Shown in pieces: positions 16,713 through 25,919 of a stretch of DNA of 64,000 bases (the first letter of the stretch is position 1; each line of letters starts with the position of its first letter). The stretch lies in NCBI GenBank assembly GCA_035626675.1, contig DASPNH010000202.1, positions 34,819 through 98,818 of the forward strand, read 5' to 3'. The notes under the pieces are model-generated. The model saw only the letters and a program-made list of their open reading frames with translations. It did no database searches and had not been told where the DNA came from. The position numbers and the translations under genes are program-made. The stretch comes from DASPNH01 sp035626675. GTDB lineage: Bacteria; Desulfobacterota; Binatia; UBA1149; CAITLU01.

Positions 16713-16876
16713 GGGACGACCATGGAATCGCGCGCGAGGACATAGTCGCGGATCGCATCGGCGATGTTCTCCAGGGCTTCAGCCTCGGTTTCGCCCTGCG
16801 ACCAGCATCCGGGAAGGCCGGGGCACGAAACGCTGAACCCCTCTTCGGATTTCTGCAGGATTACCTTGTACTTCAT
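16700..16876 (-). CDS. Solo HicB-like antitoxin-family protein
   Basis: The 58-residue product has the HicB partial RNase-H-like fold: MKYKVILQKSEEGFSVSCPG, then LPGCWSQGETEAEALENIADAI. No HicA toxin is adjacent: 71 bp upstream lies the PPOX gene, and downstream lies the TetR gene. Orphan HicB-like proteins are common, and many may not belong to a toxin pair. The final codons (VVPTLP-stop) run through the third TACGNNNNCGTA palindrome. A GGAGA site lies about 8 nt before the ATG. Confidence 0.78.
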   Translation of the reverse strand: MKYKVILQKSEEGFSVSCPGLPGCWSQGETEAEALENIADAIRDYVLARDSMVVPTLP

Positions 16877-16947
16877 CGTCCAGTCTCCACGCCTCGACGG
16901 TACCAACTCTCCGAGGCGCCGGCTATGCCGCCGAAGGTATGAAACGG

Positions 16948-17571
16948 CTACAAGCGTTCCCGGTAGCTCTCGGCCAGGCCCTCGTCGATGGCCTGCTCGA
17001 GCGAGTCGTTGCCGGCAAGACGCGCGCTGATCTGGCGCGCCAGTGGCGCGCGGTAGCCTTCGGGCCAGGACGACGCGTCCCATAACGAGGAGCGGAGGAA
17101 GGCCTTGCCGCAGTGGAAGAAGCACTCCTCGACCGTGATGCGCGTGACCAGGAGGGCCTTCATGCCGCGCGCCGACATGCGCTCGAGCAGGCCCGGATCG
17201 CGCGTGATCTCGGCGGTGCCGTTGACGCGCAGGGTCTCGGTCACGCCCGGGACCACGAAGATCATGCCCACGCGCGGATTGCGCAGGATGTTCTCGAATC
17301 CGTAGATCAGCTTGTTGCCGGGCCGATCGGGCAGCAGCAGGGTCCGGCCGCCGCCGGTGACCTCGACGAATCCGGGCGCGTCACCCTTGGGCGAGACGTC
17401 CAGGCGACCGTCGGCATCGGCCGTGGCCAGCAGCAGCAGCGGGGAATGTGCAATGAAGTCAGAGGCATGCGCGTCGACGTGATCGAAGAGCTTGGCCGCG
17501 ATCGTGGGCTTGGGCTCGCCGATGACGGCGCGCAGATCGGCAGGGGTGCGAATCAGGTGCGGGTCGCTCAT
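16948..17571 (-). CDS. Pyridoxamine 5'-phosphate oxidase-family flavoprotein (MSMEG_1061-like)
   Basis: The 207-residue protein has a split-barrel flavin-binding domain with the segments LLLLATADADGRLDVSPKG, GRTLLLPDRPGNKLIYGFEN and NPRVGMIFVVPGVTETLRVN. These are diagnostic of the PPOX-class MSMEG_1061-type subfamily. Such proteins bind FMN or F420 and reduce small molecules; true PNPOx activity is unlikely. The C-terminal part (ECFFHCGKAFLRSSLWD) is also conserved in the subfamily. It may share a promoter region with the divergent Rieske gene at 17713, 142 bp away. Confidence 0.85.
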   Translation of the reverse strand: MSDPHLIRTPADLRAVIGEPKPTIAAKLFDHVDAHASDFIAHSPLLLLATADADGRLDVSPKGDAPGFVEVTGGGRTLLLPDRPGNKLIYGFENILRNPRVGMIFVVPGVTETLRVNGTAEITRDPGLLERMSARGMKALLVTRITVEECFFHCGKAFLRSSLWDASSWPEGYRAPLARQISARLAGNDSLEQAIDEGLAESYRERL

Positions 17572-17712
17572 GGCCGCGGTCTATCAGGGCGTCCCCGGTC
17601 GCGCGACACAGGACCTCGAAATCCCTTGCTTCAGGGCCATGGAACGGGATGATGGCCGCCGTCGCGAACGCACTCCACGGCGGGCGCGACAGTAAAAAGC
17701 AGGAGGCCAACG

Positions 17713-18795
17713 ATGGCGGCTCTGGGCCGTGCAGCCATCGCGGTGTCCCGCGACGCGTCCGCGCGTCCGGGCCAATATCGCTTTCCATTCACACCGTTTC
17801 CACGCGGCTGGTTCGCAGTGGCTTTCGGCGACGAGCTCGTCGCCGGCGCCGTGATGCCGCTCCAGTTCTTCGGCAAAGACCTCGTCGCCTATCGAACCGA
17901 ATCCGGACGAGCCGTCGTCGCCGACGCGCACTGTCCGCATCTCGGCGCGCATCTCGGCTACGGCGGAACCGTCGAAGGCGAGTGCATCCGCTGTCCCTTT
18001 CATCGCTGGAAGTTCGACGACAGCGGTCGCTGCGTCGAGATCCCGTTCCAGAACAGGCCGTCCTCGCGTGCGCGTCTGCATCGCTGGCACGTCGACGAAG
18101 TCGACGGGATGGTGCTGGTGTGGCACGACATCGACGGCTCCGAGCCGGACTGGTACGTGGAGCCGATGGCCGAGACCGATGCGTTCTGCCTGCCGCAGGC
18201 GCCGAGTACCTGCGACTGGACGCTGCGCTCGCACGTGCAGGAGATCTGCGAGAACGCTTTCGACATCGCGCATTTCCCGGCCGTCCACGGCATGGGACTG
18301 CCGCCCAACGCGCAGCTGACGTTCGAAGGCGAGCGCTCCATCGTCATGTTCGACACGCTCTCGAACGGTCAGGCTTTCGGACTGCCGGGCGAGTTCCCGA
18401 CCAAGGTACGCATGGACCTGCAGGGTCTCGGCGTGCTGCAGGCCGACACCGCGCTTCCCGAGTTCGGCTTCTGCTTTCGCAACTCGCTCTACATGACGCC
18501 CATCGACGACCAGCACATCCGTCTTCGCGCAGCCATGAGCGTGCGCAAGCTCGGCGACGACGACACGACCGCCGCGCTGCAGGACATCTGGGTCAAGACG
18601 TTCGCGATGGACCTGCCCAAGGACTTCCAGATCTGGGAGCACAAGGTCTACGTACAGCGACCCGAGTTCTCGCGCGTGGACGGGCCGATTGGGCGCATGC
18701 GGCGCTGGGCGCAGCAGTTCTACGAGCTGGCAGCCGAGCCGATGGTCGCCGACAACGTGCTTCAGATGGTCAGCGGCGCCGGGATGGTGAAGTAG
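17713..18795 (+). CDS. Rieske oxygenase, KshA/SCP2-like (terminal oxygenase component)
   Basis: The 360-residue non-heme iron oxygenase has a Rieske [2Fe-2S] centre formed by CPHLGAHLGYGG and CPFHRWKF (C-x-H ... C-x2-H). The mononuclear iron site lies around ENAFDIAHFPAVHG (D-x2-H-x4-H). The N-terminal FPFTPFPRGWFAVAF and the GAHLGYGG loop resemble 3-ketosteroid 9-alpha-hydroxylase and Neverland-type sterol oxygenases, so a steroid, terpenoid or other alicyclic substrate is plausible but unproven. No reductase or ferredoxin gene is adjacent. The last 34 bp overlap the 3' end of the convergent histidine kinase gene. Confidence 0.88.
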   Translation: MAALGRAAIAVSRDASARPGQYRFPFTPFPRGWFAVAFGDELVAGAVMPLQFFGKDLVAYRTESGRAVVADAHCPHLGAHLGYGGTVEGECIRCPFHRWKFDDSGRCVEIPFQNRPSSRARLHRWHVDEVDGMVLVWHDIDGSEPDWYVEPMAETDAFCLPQAPSTCDWTLRSHVQEICENAFDIAHFPAVHGMGLPPNAQLTFEGERSIVMFDTLSNGQAFGLPGEFPTKVRMDLQGLGVLQADTALPEFGFCFRNSLYMTPIDDQHIRLRAAMSVRKLGDDDTTAALQDIWVKTFAMDLPKDFQIWEHKVYVQRPEFSRVDGPIGRMRRWAQQFYELAAEPMVADNVLQMVSGAGMVK

Positions 18796-20390
18796 AAGGT
18801 CGCGCCCGAATCGGGCCTTCCTTCCGCCCACACCGTGCCGCCGTGGCGGCGCACGATCCGCTCGACGGTTGCCAGGCCGATACCGCTGCCCTCGAACTCC
18901 TTGCTGTTGTGCAGGCGTTCGAAGGGCTTGAAGAGCTTGTCGGCGTAGTGCGCGTCGAAACCCGCCCCGTTGTCGCGCACGAAGTAGACCGACTGGCCGC
19001 TCGGCAGGCGCCCCGACCCGAAGTGGATCACGGCATTCTGCGTCTGCGAGGTGAACTTCCAGGCGTTGTCGAGCAGGTTGGCGATGACGTCGTGGATGAG
19101 CGTGGGATCACCGAAGCAGACCAGGTCCTGATCGATCTGGACTTCGGCGTGATCGGTCATCCACGTCTCGCGAATCTCCTTGAGCACGTCGACGGCGAGC
19201 TGGGTCATGTCGATCTTCTCGCGCTTGAGCTCGCAGCGCGAGACGCGTGACATCTTCAGCAGGTCGTCGATCAGGCGTCCCATGCGCTGGCTGGCCGTGC
19301 GCGCACGCGTCACGTACGACATGCCGCGCTCGCCCAGCGCATCGCTGAACTCCTCGCCGATCAGGTAACAGAAGCCGTCGATGCTGCGCAGGGGCGTGCG
19401 CAGGTCGTGGCTGACCGAGTAGGAGAAGGATTCGAGCTCGCGGTTGGCGTCGCGCAGCTCGGCCGTGCGGCGCTCGACCCGTTCGTTCAGATCGTCGTTG
19501 AGGCGCCGGATCTCCTGCTCGACCTTCTTGTGCTCGCCGATGTCGGTGACGGTGCCGATGTAGCCGCAGATGTCGCCCTGCGCGTCGCGTTCCTCGACGC
19601 CGCGGCAGATCACCCACAGCGGCTGGCCATCGGGCCGCGGCACGCGGAAGGTCAGGCGGCGAGGCTCGCCGGGGCTCCACAGCGTGGCGTTCCATTCCTG
19701 CCAGACACGGTCGCGGTCGTCGGGATGGATCCATTCCAGGCAGTGACGTCCCACCGCCTCGTGCGGCGGGATGCCGATGAGCTCGGAGAAGCCGGCGTTG
19801 ACGTACTGGAAGAAGCCCTGCGGATCGATGCGCACGATGCCGATGGGCGCGGTCTCGGCCAGCAGCTTGTAGCGTTCTTCGCTGGCGCGAAGGTTGGCCT
19901 GGGTCTGGCGAAGCTCGGTGATGTCGAGCGAGACGCCCACGGCCGCCCCGCCGCCGGTCTCGTCGTAGGTGATGTACGTCAGAGCCGACCAGCCGGTGCC
20001 GGCCAGGGCGCCGTCGGACTCGTGGTAGACCGTCTCGCCTTCCAGGGCGCGCTTAATGTAGTCGCCGACCTCGGGGAAGATCTCGTAGGCGTTCAGGCCA
20101 AGGATGCTGTGGGGCGGAACTGGCAGGACCTTGAAACCGCCGCCGATGGACTCGGTGATGGTGCCGTCGCGCTCGATGCGGAAGCAGATGAAGGGAAGCG
20201 ACAGCATCCCGTGCAGCACGCGGGCTGCGAAGGGCGGGATCTCGATGGCTTCGGTGTTGCGAGCGGCCAGCTTGGCTTCGAGCTCGCGGACGTGAGCACG
20301 CAGCAAGTCCAGCTCGGCCTCGACCGCAGGGTCGGGGCGACTGGCCCTCAGGATCATGCTCGTACTGGCGAGACGGGTAGACTTGCTCAT
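18762..20390 (-). CDS. PAS-domain sensor histidine kinase (cytoplasmic)
   Basis: The 542-residue kinase has no membrane segment. A PAS domain (about 65-160) is followed by a second PAS/PAC (about 170-288, HCLEWIHPDDRDRVW), a short coiled coil and the HisKA box with His328 (SYSVSHDLRTPLRSIDGF). The ATPase domain has Asn442 (NLLDNAWKFT), DNGAGFD (473-479) and GSGIGLAT (501-508). The pattern resembles bacteriophytochrome-related kinases without the GAF/PHY module. The ATG at 20390 has GGGG seven bases upstream; a GTG at 20402 is in frame. No response regulator is adjacent, so it is an orphan kinase. Confidence 0.9.
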   Translation of the reverse strand: MSKSTRLASTSMILRASRPDPAVEAELDLLRAHVRELEAKLAARNTEAIEIPPFAARVLHGMLSLPFICFRIERDGTITESIGGGFKVLPVPPHSILGLNAYEIFPEVGDYIKRALEGETVYHESDGALAGTGWSALTYITYDETGGGAAVGVSLDITELRQTQANLRASEERYKLLAETAPIGIVRIDPQGFFQYVNAGFSELIGIPPHEAVGRHCLEWIHPDDRDRVWQEWNATLWSPGEPRRLTFRVPRPDGQPLWVICRGVEERDAQGDICGYIGTVTDIGEHKKVEQEIRRLNDDLNERVERRTAELRDANRELESFSYSVSHDLRTPLRSIDGFCYLIGEEFSDALGERGMSYVTRARTASQRMGRLIDDLLKMSRVSRCELKREKIDMTQLAVDVLKEIRETWMTDHAEVQIDQDLVCFGDPTLIHDVIANLLDNAWKFTSQTQNAVIHFGSGRLPSGQSVYFVRDNGAGFDAHYADKLFKPFERLHNSKEFEGSGIGLATVERIVRRHGGTVWAEGRPDSGATFYFTIPAPLTI

Positions 20391-20402
20391 CCTTTGCCCC
20401 AC

Positions 20403-21144
20403 GGGCTGGACGAGCGATCGATCTTCGCGCGGAGACCGCCCAGCAAAGCGGCCCCGCCGCCTAAAAGCACCAAGTGCGCCGGCGTGTAAAGAAAAAAGTC
20501 AGCAGCGGGGAGAATCGTTTACACGGGCCGCGGTTAGCTCGACGGAAAACGCAAGATTCACGCGAAAATCGTGGGGCCGTGTCGGGTATGGGAGCCTGGT
20601 TGCCAGTGACATTTCGGACGAGGCTGACGTCACACGGCCAACCCTAACTTGGGGGTGAAGGCGCGACGTATCGATTTCGTGCTCCCGCGTTCATTCTTGA
20701 ACGGCGCGGGACATTGGCGGCGCGGCGGCCAAGCCGCGCCCGTGAGGACGTATGCGGAAACGTTGCGGATTCGGCGCGGGGCGGCGTGGCACGCCGAGTG
20801 CTTTGGTGAAGGCGCGGCGATCCGGACTTCGGTCCGGCAAGCCGTGTCCCTCCCCGGCAGCGGCCCAACGCAGGGAGTGGACGGCGCGCGTCCGTTGTGG
20901 AGACGGGCGCGCGCCACCCCTCCTGCCGGGGAGGATGCGGTGAGCCCTTTTTACTGGTTTGCGGAGATACGGGAAGTGGGAGTGGGGGATTTCGGCCACT
21001 ACGAACGTCCGCGGCGGCGACTAGCATCTCACCATGCGCGCCCGACGCAGCGGAATGCTGTCGGCGCGCCGAGCCCTAGGCGCAAAGCGAATCGGTGATG
21101 AACCGCCGCCGGGCTAATCGCGACAGTCCCGTGTTGTCGTTGAA
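20403..21144. other. 742-bp intergenic stretch with many hairpins
   Basis: No protein gene is supported here. The left third carries the promoter region of the kinase. From about 20640 to 20950 there is a run of stable hairpins, described separately as a possible RNA. A direct repeat GGTGAAGGCGCG occurs near 20654 and 20801. The right part, up to the tRNA, shows nothing recognisable. Confidence 0.5.
20700..20950. ncRNA. Candidate structured non-coding RNA (strand unclear)
   Basis: Consecutive stems lie at 20719-20726/20733-20740 and 20783-20787/20791-20795. A CCGGAC-TTCG-GTCCGG stem with a UUCG-type tetraloop is at 20822-20837. A two-tier long hairpin pairs 20850-20860 with 20923-20933 and encloses 20883-20895/20903-20915. 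On the plus strand a CCCTTTTT run follows at about 20943. I checked by eye for RNase P, tmRNA and SRP landmarks and found none. Such density could also come from degenerate repeats in GC-rich DNA. Confidence 0.35.
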
Positions 21145-21216
21145 GCTGACGGCCGGACTCGAACCGGCGACCTGCTGATTACGAATCAGCTGCTCTACCA
21201 ACTGAGCTACGTCAGC
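21145..21216 (-). tRNA. tRNA-Thr (anticodon CGT)
   Basis: The 72-nt gene folds as a complete cloverleaf on the minus strand. It has a 7-bp acceptor stem GCTGACG/CGTCAGC, D arm GCTC-AGTTGGTA-GAGC, anticodon arm GCTGA-TTCGTAA-TCAGC and T arm GCCGG-TTCGAGT-CCGGC. The anticodon CGT reads the Thr codon ACG. The 3' CCA is not encoded (TTC follows the acceptor stem). It lies downstream of the vapBC operon on the same strand. Confidence 0.96.
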
Positions 21217-21244
21217 CTGAGAGGACGCGGCACCAGGCCGCAAA

Positions 21245-21273
21245 GGCGAGCGCCTATATAACCGGCGCTCGCC
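21245..21273 (-). terminator. Hairpin between vapC and tRNA-Thr
   Basis: A perfect 10-bp stem pairs GGCGAGCGCC (21245-21254) with 21264-21273 around a 9-nt AT-rich loop. Read on the minus strand it is followed by TTTG. It probably terminates the vapBC message or sets the tRNA leader. Confidence 0.55.
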
Positions 21274-21278
21274 ATGGT

Positions 21279-21707
21279 TCAACCCTGGCTTCGGGGCGAC
21301 CCTACCCAGCAGGCGACCTGCGGCAGTCCGGCGCCGGCCAGCGTGCCGAGCAGCCTGCGATCGGCGGTCACGAGCTTTCCCTGGTGCCGCATCGCCGCGG
21401 CGACGTAGAGACAATCGTAGACGGGATGGCCGAGCAGGACGGCGAGTCGCAGCGCGTCCTCGATGAGGTCGCGCGTCGGGATCAACTCCACGGGCATCTC
21501 GGCCAGAAGGCTCAGGCAGCTGCTGCTTTCGGCCAGCGTCAGCTGGCGGCGTACGGTGCGTTTCCACAGCAGGCTGGCGACTTCAGCCAGCAGCGATTCG
21601 GGCGCGACCAGCTCGATCTCGTCGTCCAGCCAGGCGCGCGCGTCCTGAGAGTTGTCCTCGGGGAGCACCCATTTCGCCGCGACGCTCGCGTCGACGACGG
21701 CAATCAT
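21279..21707 (-). CDS. vapC: VapC-type PIN-domain toxin ribonuclease
   Basis: The 142-residue PIN-domain nuclease has the acidic residues expected at the metal site: Asp in VVDASVAAKWVLPE, Glu in LLAEVASLLW, Asp in VYDCLYVAAA and Asp in LVTADRRLL. VapC toxins cleave tRNA or rRNA and are neutralised by the co-encoded antitoxin. The ATG at 21707 overlaps the stop of the antitoxin gene by 4 bp (ATGA). Target RNA cannot be inferred; the tRNA-Thr gene lies just downstream. Confidence 0.9.
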   Translation of the reverse strand: MIAVVDASVAAKWVLPEDNSQDARAWLDDEIELVAPESLLAEVASLLWKRTVRRQLTLAESSSCLSLLAEMPVELIPTRDLIEDALRLAVLLGHPVYDCLYVAAAMRHQGKLVTADRRLLGTLAGAGLPQVACWVGSPRSQG

Positions 21708-21931
21708 CGGTCGCGATCCTCGCGAACCAGCTCGGTGCTGTCGCCGAGGGGTCCGGGCAGCGTGGCGCTGAGGCGCTCGGCCGCCTGGCGGAACTGGGAT
21801 GCGGAACCGCGAGCGGCCCGCTCGAGCACGACCTTGAGCTCGGCCTGCAACGACCGGTTATGCGCCTTGGCCCGGCCCTTCAGGGCCTGCAGGACCTCGG
21901 CATCGATTCCGCGGATCAGGACGTTCGGCAT
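21704..21931 (-). CDS. vapB: VapB/FitA-type ribbon-helix-helix antitoxin
   Basis: The 75-residue antitoxin opens MPNVLIRGIDAEVLQALKGR and continues AKAHNRSLQAELKVVLERA, the classic FitA-like ribbon-helix-helix DNA-binding domain (residues 1-40). The acidic/Arg tail would fill the PIN active site. I prefer the ATG at 21931, with GGTGG a few bases upstream, over an in-frame ATG 21 bp earlier. It is translated first and coupled to vapC by ATGA overlap, the normal order for vapBC. Autorepression of its own promoter is expected from the family. Confidence 0.88.
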   Translation of the reverse strand: MPNVLIRGIDAEVLQALKGRAKAHNRSLQAELKVVLERAARGSASQFRQAAERLSATLPGPLGDSTELVREDRDR

Positions 21932-22040
21932 TGGACCACCACGCGCTTTCATTTCGATATCGATCTCTGGCGCAAGTCTATCGCCGTGAGGGCCGCCGGC
22001 CCAAAACCATCGCTGTCATGATTCTTTGGCGGTGCGCGGG

Positions 22041-22068
22041 ACAATGTGAGACGGCCGCGAGACATTGT
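22041..22068. promoter_or_regulatory. Inverted repeat upstream of the sensor kinase
   Basis: ACAATGT (22041-22047) and ACATTGT (22062-22068) form a 7-bp inverted repeat 43-70 bp before the kinase start. GAGACA (22059-22064) overlaps its right arm, a motif that also clusters in front of the sigma-54 promoter at 25893. It may be an autoregulatory site. Confidence 0.35.
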
Positions 22069-22110
22069 GATACACCCCCACCGATGCTCCGAAGCCGAGC
22101 TAGGCAAGTG

Positions 22111-23898
22111 ATGCGCTTCCCGCTCCAGGCCCGCTACACGCTGGCCATCGGCGGCCTGGTCTTCGTGGCCCTTACCGTCCTGTGGATCGGCATGACCATC
22201 CGCAACCGGTCCTTCACCCGCGAGCTCGAGCAAGCCACCTCCAAGACCATGGCCGCGACGCTTCAGCGGCGCAGTGAAGACCAGGCCATGACCATCGCCA
22301 CCAATCTGGCCAAGCGTCTGACCACTGCCGTTGCCAGGAAAGACCTCCCTGCCATCGAGAGGCTGCTTGCCGAGACGCGCCGCTATCCCAACGCGCTGTC
22401 GGCCAAGGTCCTGGACCCGCGCGGCATCGTCTTGCACGACGGCACGCCCGCGAACGCGGATGCCGGCAGCGACTTCGGCACGCGCTGGAGCCGCGAGGCT
22501 CTAAAGAAGAAGAAAGCCGTCGTCGCCGTCGAGATGGAAGCATTGCGAGCGTCCGCGCCGATCATGTCGGACGACGCCAGCGTGCTCGGCATTGCGATGG
22601 TCGAGCTCGCGCGCGTCGACAGCATCGCCGAGGTCGACTTCGAGCGCGGCAACCTGCGCCGCATCATCTACGGAGAGTGGCAGGCACTGGCCATCACCGG
22701 CGCCATCACGGGCCTGGCGCTGGTCGGCCTCTCGATGATGGCGGCAGCCATCGTTGCCGAACGCCTGGCCACGCCGATCGGCGAGCTGGCCGAGCGCGCA
22801 CGTGCCATCGGCCGCGGCGAGCGCGACATCCCCGCAGCGTCCAAACGTCGCGACGAGCTCGGCGATCTCGCGCGTGCCTTCGACGAGATGGCCGCGGCGC
22901 TCAAGTCCACCACGGTCTCCAAGGACTACGTCGACAACATCCTGCAGTCGATGGCCGAGATGCTGGTGGTCACCGACGAGCAGGGCCGCATCGTGACCGC
23001 CAACAACGCCTTCCTTGCCGAGATCGAGGCCGACGAAGCTTCCGCCCGCGGTGCTTCGCTGGAACGGTTTCTTCCGGGTCTTTCGACGTTTTCCCAGCCT
23101 CGTCCGCCGCACTTCGAGCTTCACCGGCCCGACGGCACCACCGTTCCGGTGCAGGTATCGGTCACCCCGCTGCGCGAAGGCGCGGGCACCGATGCCGGCC
23201 ACGTCTACGTCATGCAGAACGTGGCCGAGCGCCTGGCGGCGAGCCGCCAGATCGAGCGCTCGCTGCGCGAGAACGAGATCCTGCTCAAGGAGATTCACCA
23301 CCGCGTCAAGAACAACCTGCAGATCATCTCGAGCATGCTCAGCCTGCAGGCGGCGCGCACCGACGACCGCCGTGCGCGCGCGGTGTTCATCGAGAGCGAG
23401 AGCCGCATTCGTGCGATGGCGCTGATCCACGAGCAGCTCTACCGATCCGGCGACCTGGCGCGCGTCAACATCGGCGAGTATCTCGAGAATCTCAGCCGGC
23501 AGATCGCGCGCTACCTCGGACGCCTGGACTGCCGCGTCGAGATCGCCTGCGACTTCCAGGAAGTGCCGGTCGACGTGGCCATTCCGTGCGGGCTGATCGT
23601 CAACGAGCTGGTCACCAACTGTATCCAGCACGCCTTCCCGGACGGTCGCGCCGGCACGGTCAGCATCTGGTTCACTGCCAGCAAGGGGCAGCGCGTGCTG
23701 ATCGTCAGCGACGACGGCGTGGGCGTGTCGCCCGACGTGGATCTGGAATCGGGCGCCACGCTCGGCCTGAAGCTCGTGCGCGCGCTGTCGGATCAGCTCG
23801 GCGGGCGCCTCGAGATCATCAACGACAACGGTGCGACTTTCCGCATCACTTTCCCGGCCAAGGACGAGAGCGGCGGGCGCCAATCGCGCGCTGCATGA
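22111..23898 (+). CDS. Membrane sensor histidine kinase, HisKA_2 family, HAMP-PAS
   Basis: The 595-residue kinase has TM1 (about 12-30), a periplasmic sensor domain (31-190), TM2 (193-216), HAMP (217-270) and PAS (275-375). The phospho-acceptor region LLKEIHHRVKNNLQIISSML (392-411, His396/397) marks the HisKA_2/HWE-like class. The ATPase domain has NELVTNCIQHAFP and DDGVGVSPD. I chose the ATG at 22111; one at 22084 is in frame. The response regulator starts 10 bp after its stop, so they form one operon and one signalling pair. The signal is unknown. Confidence 0.92.
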   Translation: MRFPLQARYTLAIGGLVFVALTVLWIGMTIRNRSFTRELEQATSKTMAATLQRRSEDQAMTIATNLAKRLTTAVARKDLPAIERLLAETRRYPNALSAKVLDPRGIVLHDGTPANADAGSDFGTRWSREALKKKKAVVAVEMEALRASAPIMSDDASVLGIAMVELARVDSIAEVDFERGNLRRIIYGEWQALAITGAITGLALVGLSMMAAAIVAERLATPIGELAERARAIGRGERDIPAASKRRDELGDLARAFDEMAAALKSTTVSKDYVDNILQSMAEMLVVTDEQGRIVTANNAFLAEIEADEASARGASLERFLPGLSTFSQPRPPHFELHRPDGTTVPVQVSVTPLREGAGTDAGHVYVMQNVAERLAASRQIERSLRENEILLKEIHHRVKNNLQIISSMLSLQAARTDDRRARAVFIESESRIRAMALIHEQLYRSGDLARVNIGEYLENLSRQIARYLGRLDCRVEIACDFQEVPVDVAIPCGLIVNELVTNCIQHAFPDGRAGTVSIWFTASKGQRVLIVSDDGVGVSPDVDLESGATLGLKLVRALSDQLGGRLEIINDNGATFRITFPAKDESGGRQSRAA

Positions 23899-23908
23899 AG
23901 GGGAACGC

Positions 23909-25642
<1,734 letters not shown>

Positions 25643-25752
25643 TCGCTGCGGCGGCGCGAGCTCGAAGCCAAAGCGTGGTGCGTTGACGCCTGATGACGCC
25701 GCGGCGCTGACGGCGCGGGCTCCGTTCGTTGAGCCTCCGAACAGCCTCACGC

Positions 25753-25813
25753 TGTCTCAAAGTGTCTCGCCGATAAGTCGCCGAGACAGCCACGATACAC
25801 GTTCGCTGAGACA
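25753..25813. promoter_or_regulatory. Probable upstream activator sites for the sigma-54 activator
   Basis: TGTCTC occurs at 25753 and 25763, and its complement GAGACA at 25783 and 25808. This makes inverted pairs such as GCTGTCTC...GAGACAGC. The cluster lies 80-140 bp before the candidate sigma-54 promoter, the usual position for enhancer sites of NtrC-like activators. An AT-rich, possibly IHF-bendable segment (CAGTTTATTATTCGG) lies between them. Confidence 0.6.
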
Positions 25814-25892
25814 TCACTCCGTCGAGGCGGCCAGCTTGGCAGCCAAACAGCTGATTTTGCAGCAGTTTATTATTCGGGAGCTGCGAGCCGGC

Positions 25893-25909
25893 TCGGCACG
25901 ACAAATGCT
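25893..25909 (+). promoter_or_regulatory. Sigma-54 promoter (GG-N10-GC)
   Basis: TCGGCACGACAAATGCT matches the sigma-54 consensus TTGGCACG-N4-TTGCT at all but two of the fixed positions. The invariant GG (25895-25896) and GC (25907-25908) are exactly 10 nt apart. The expected start point is near 25920. No protein gene follows until 26316, which points to an RNA product. Confidence 0.68.
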
Positions 25910-25919
25910 CTAGAGCTAT

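Noticed and set aside
16648..16758. Longer N-terminus for the TetR gene
   Set aside because: It only translates the operator repeats (LRFRNLRLRTLRFR) and has no similarity to the family.
16700..16947. A complete HicAB toxin-antitoxin pair
   Set aside because: No HicA-like frame lies on either side of the HicB-like gene; only 71 bp separate it from the PPOX gene.
20640..20950. RNase P RNA, tmRNA or SRP RNA
   Set aside because: The conserved landmarks of these RNAs, such as the RNase P GAAAGUCC core or a tRNA-like end, were not found on either strand.
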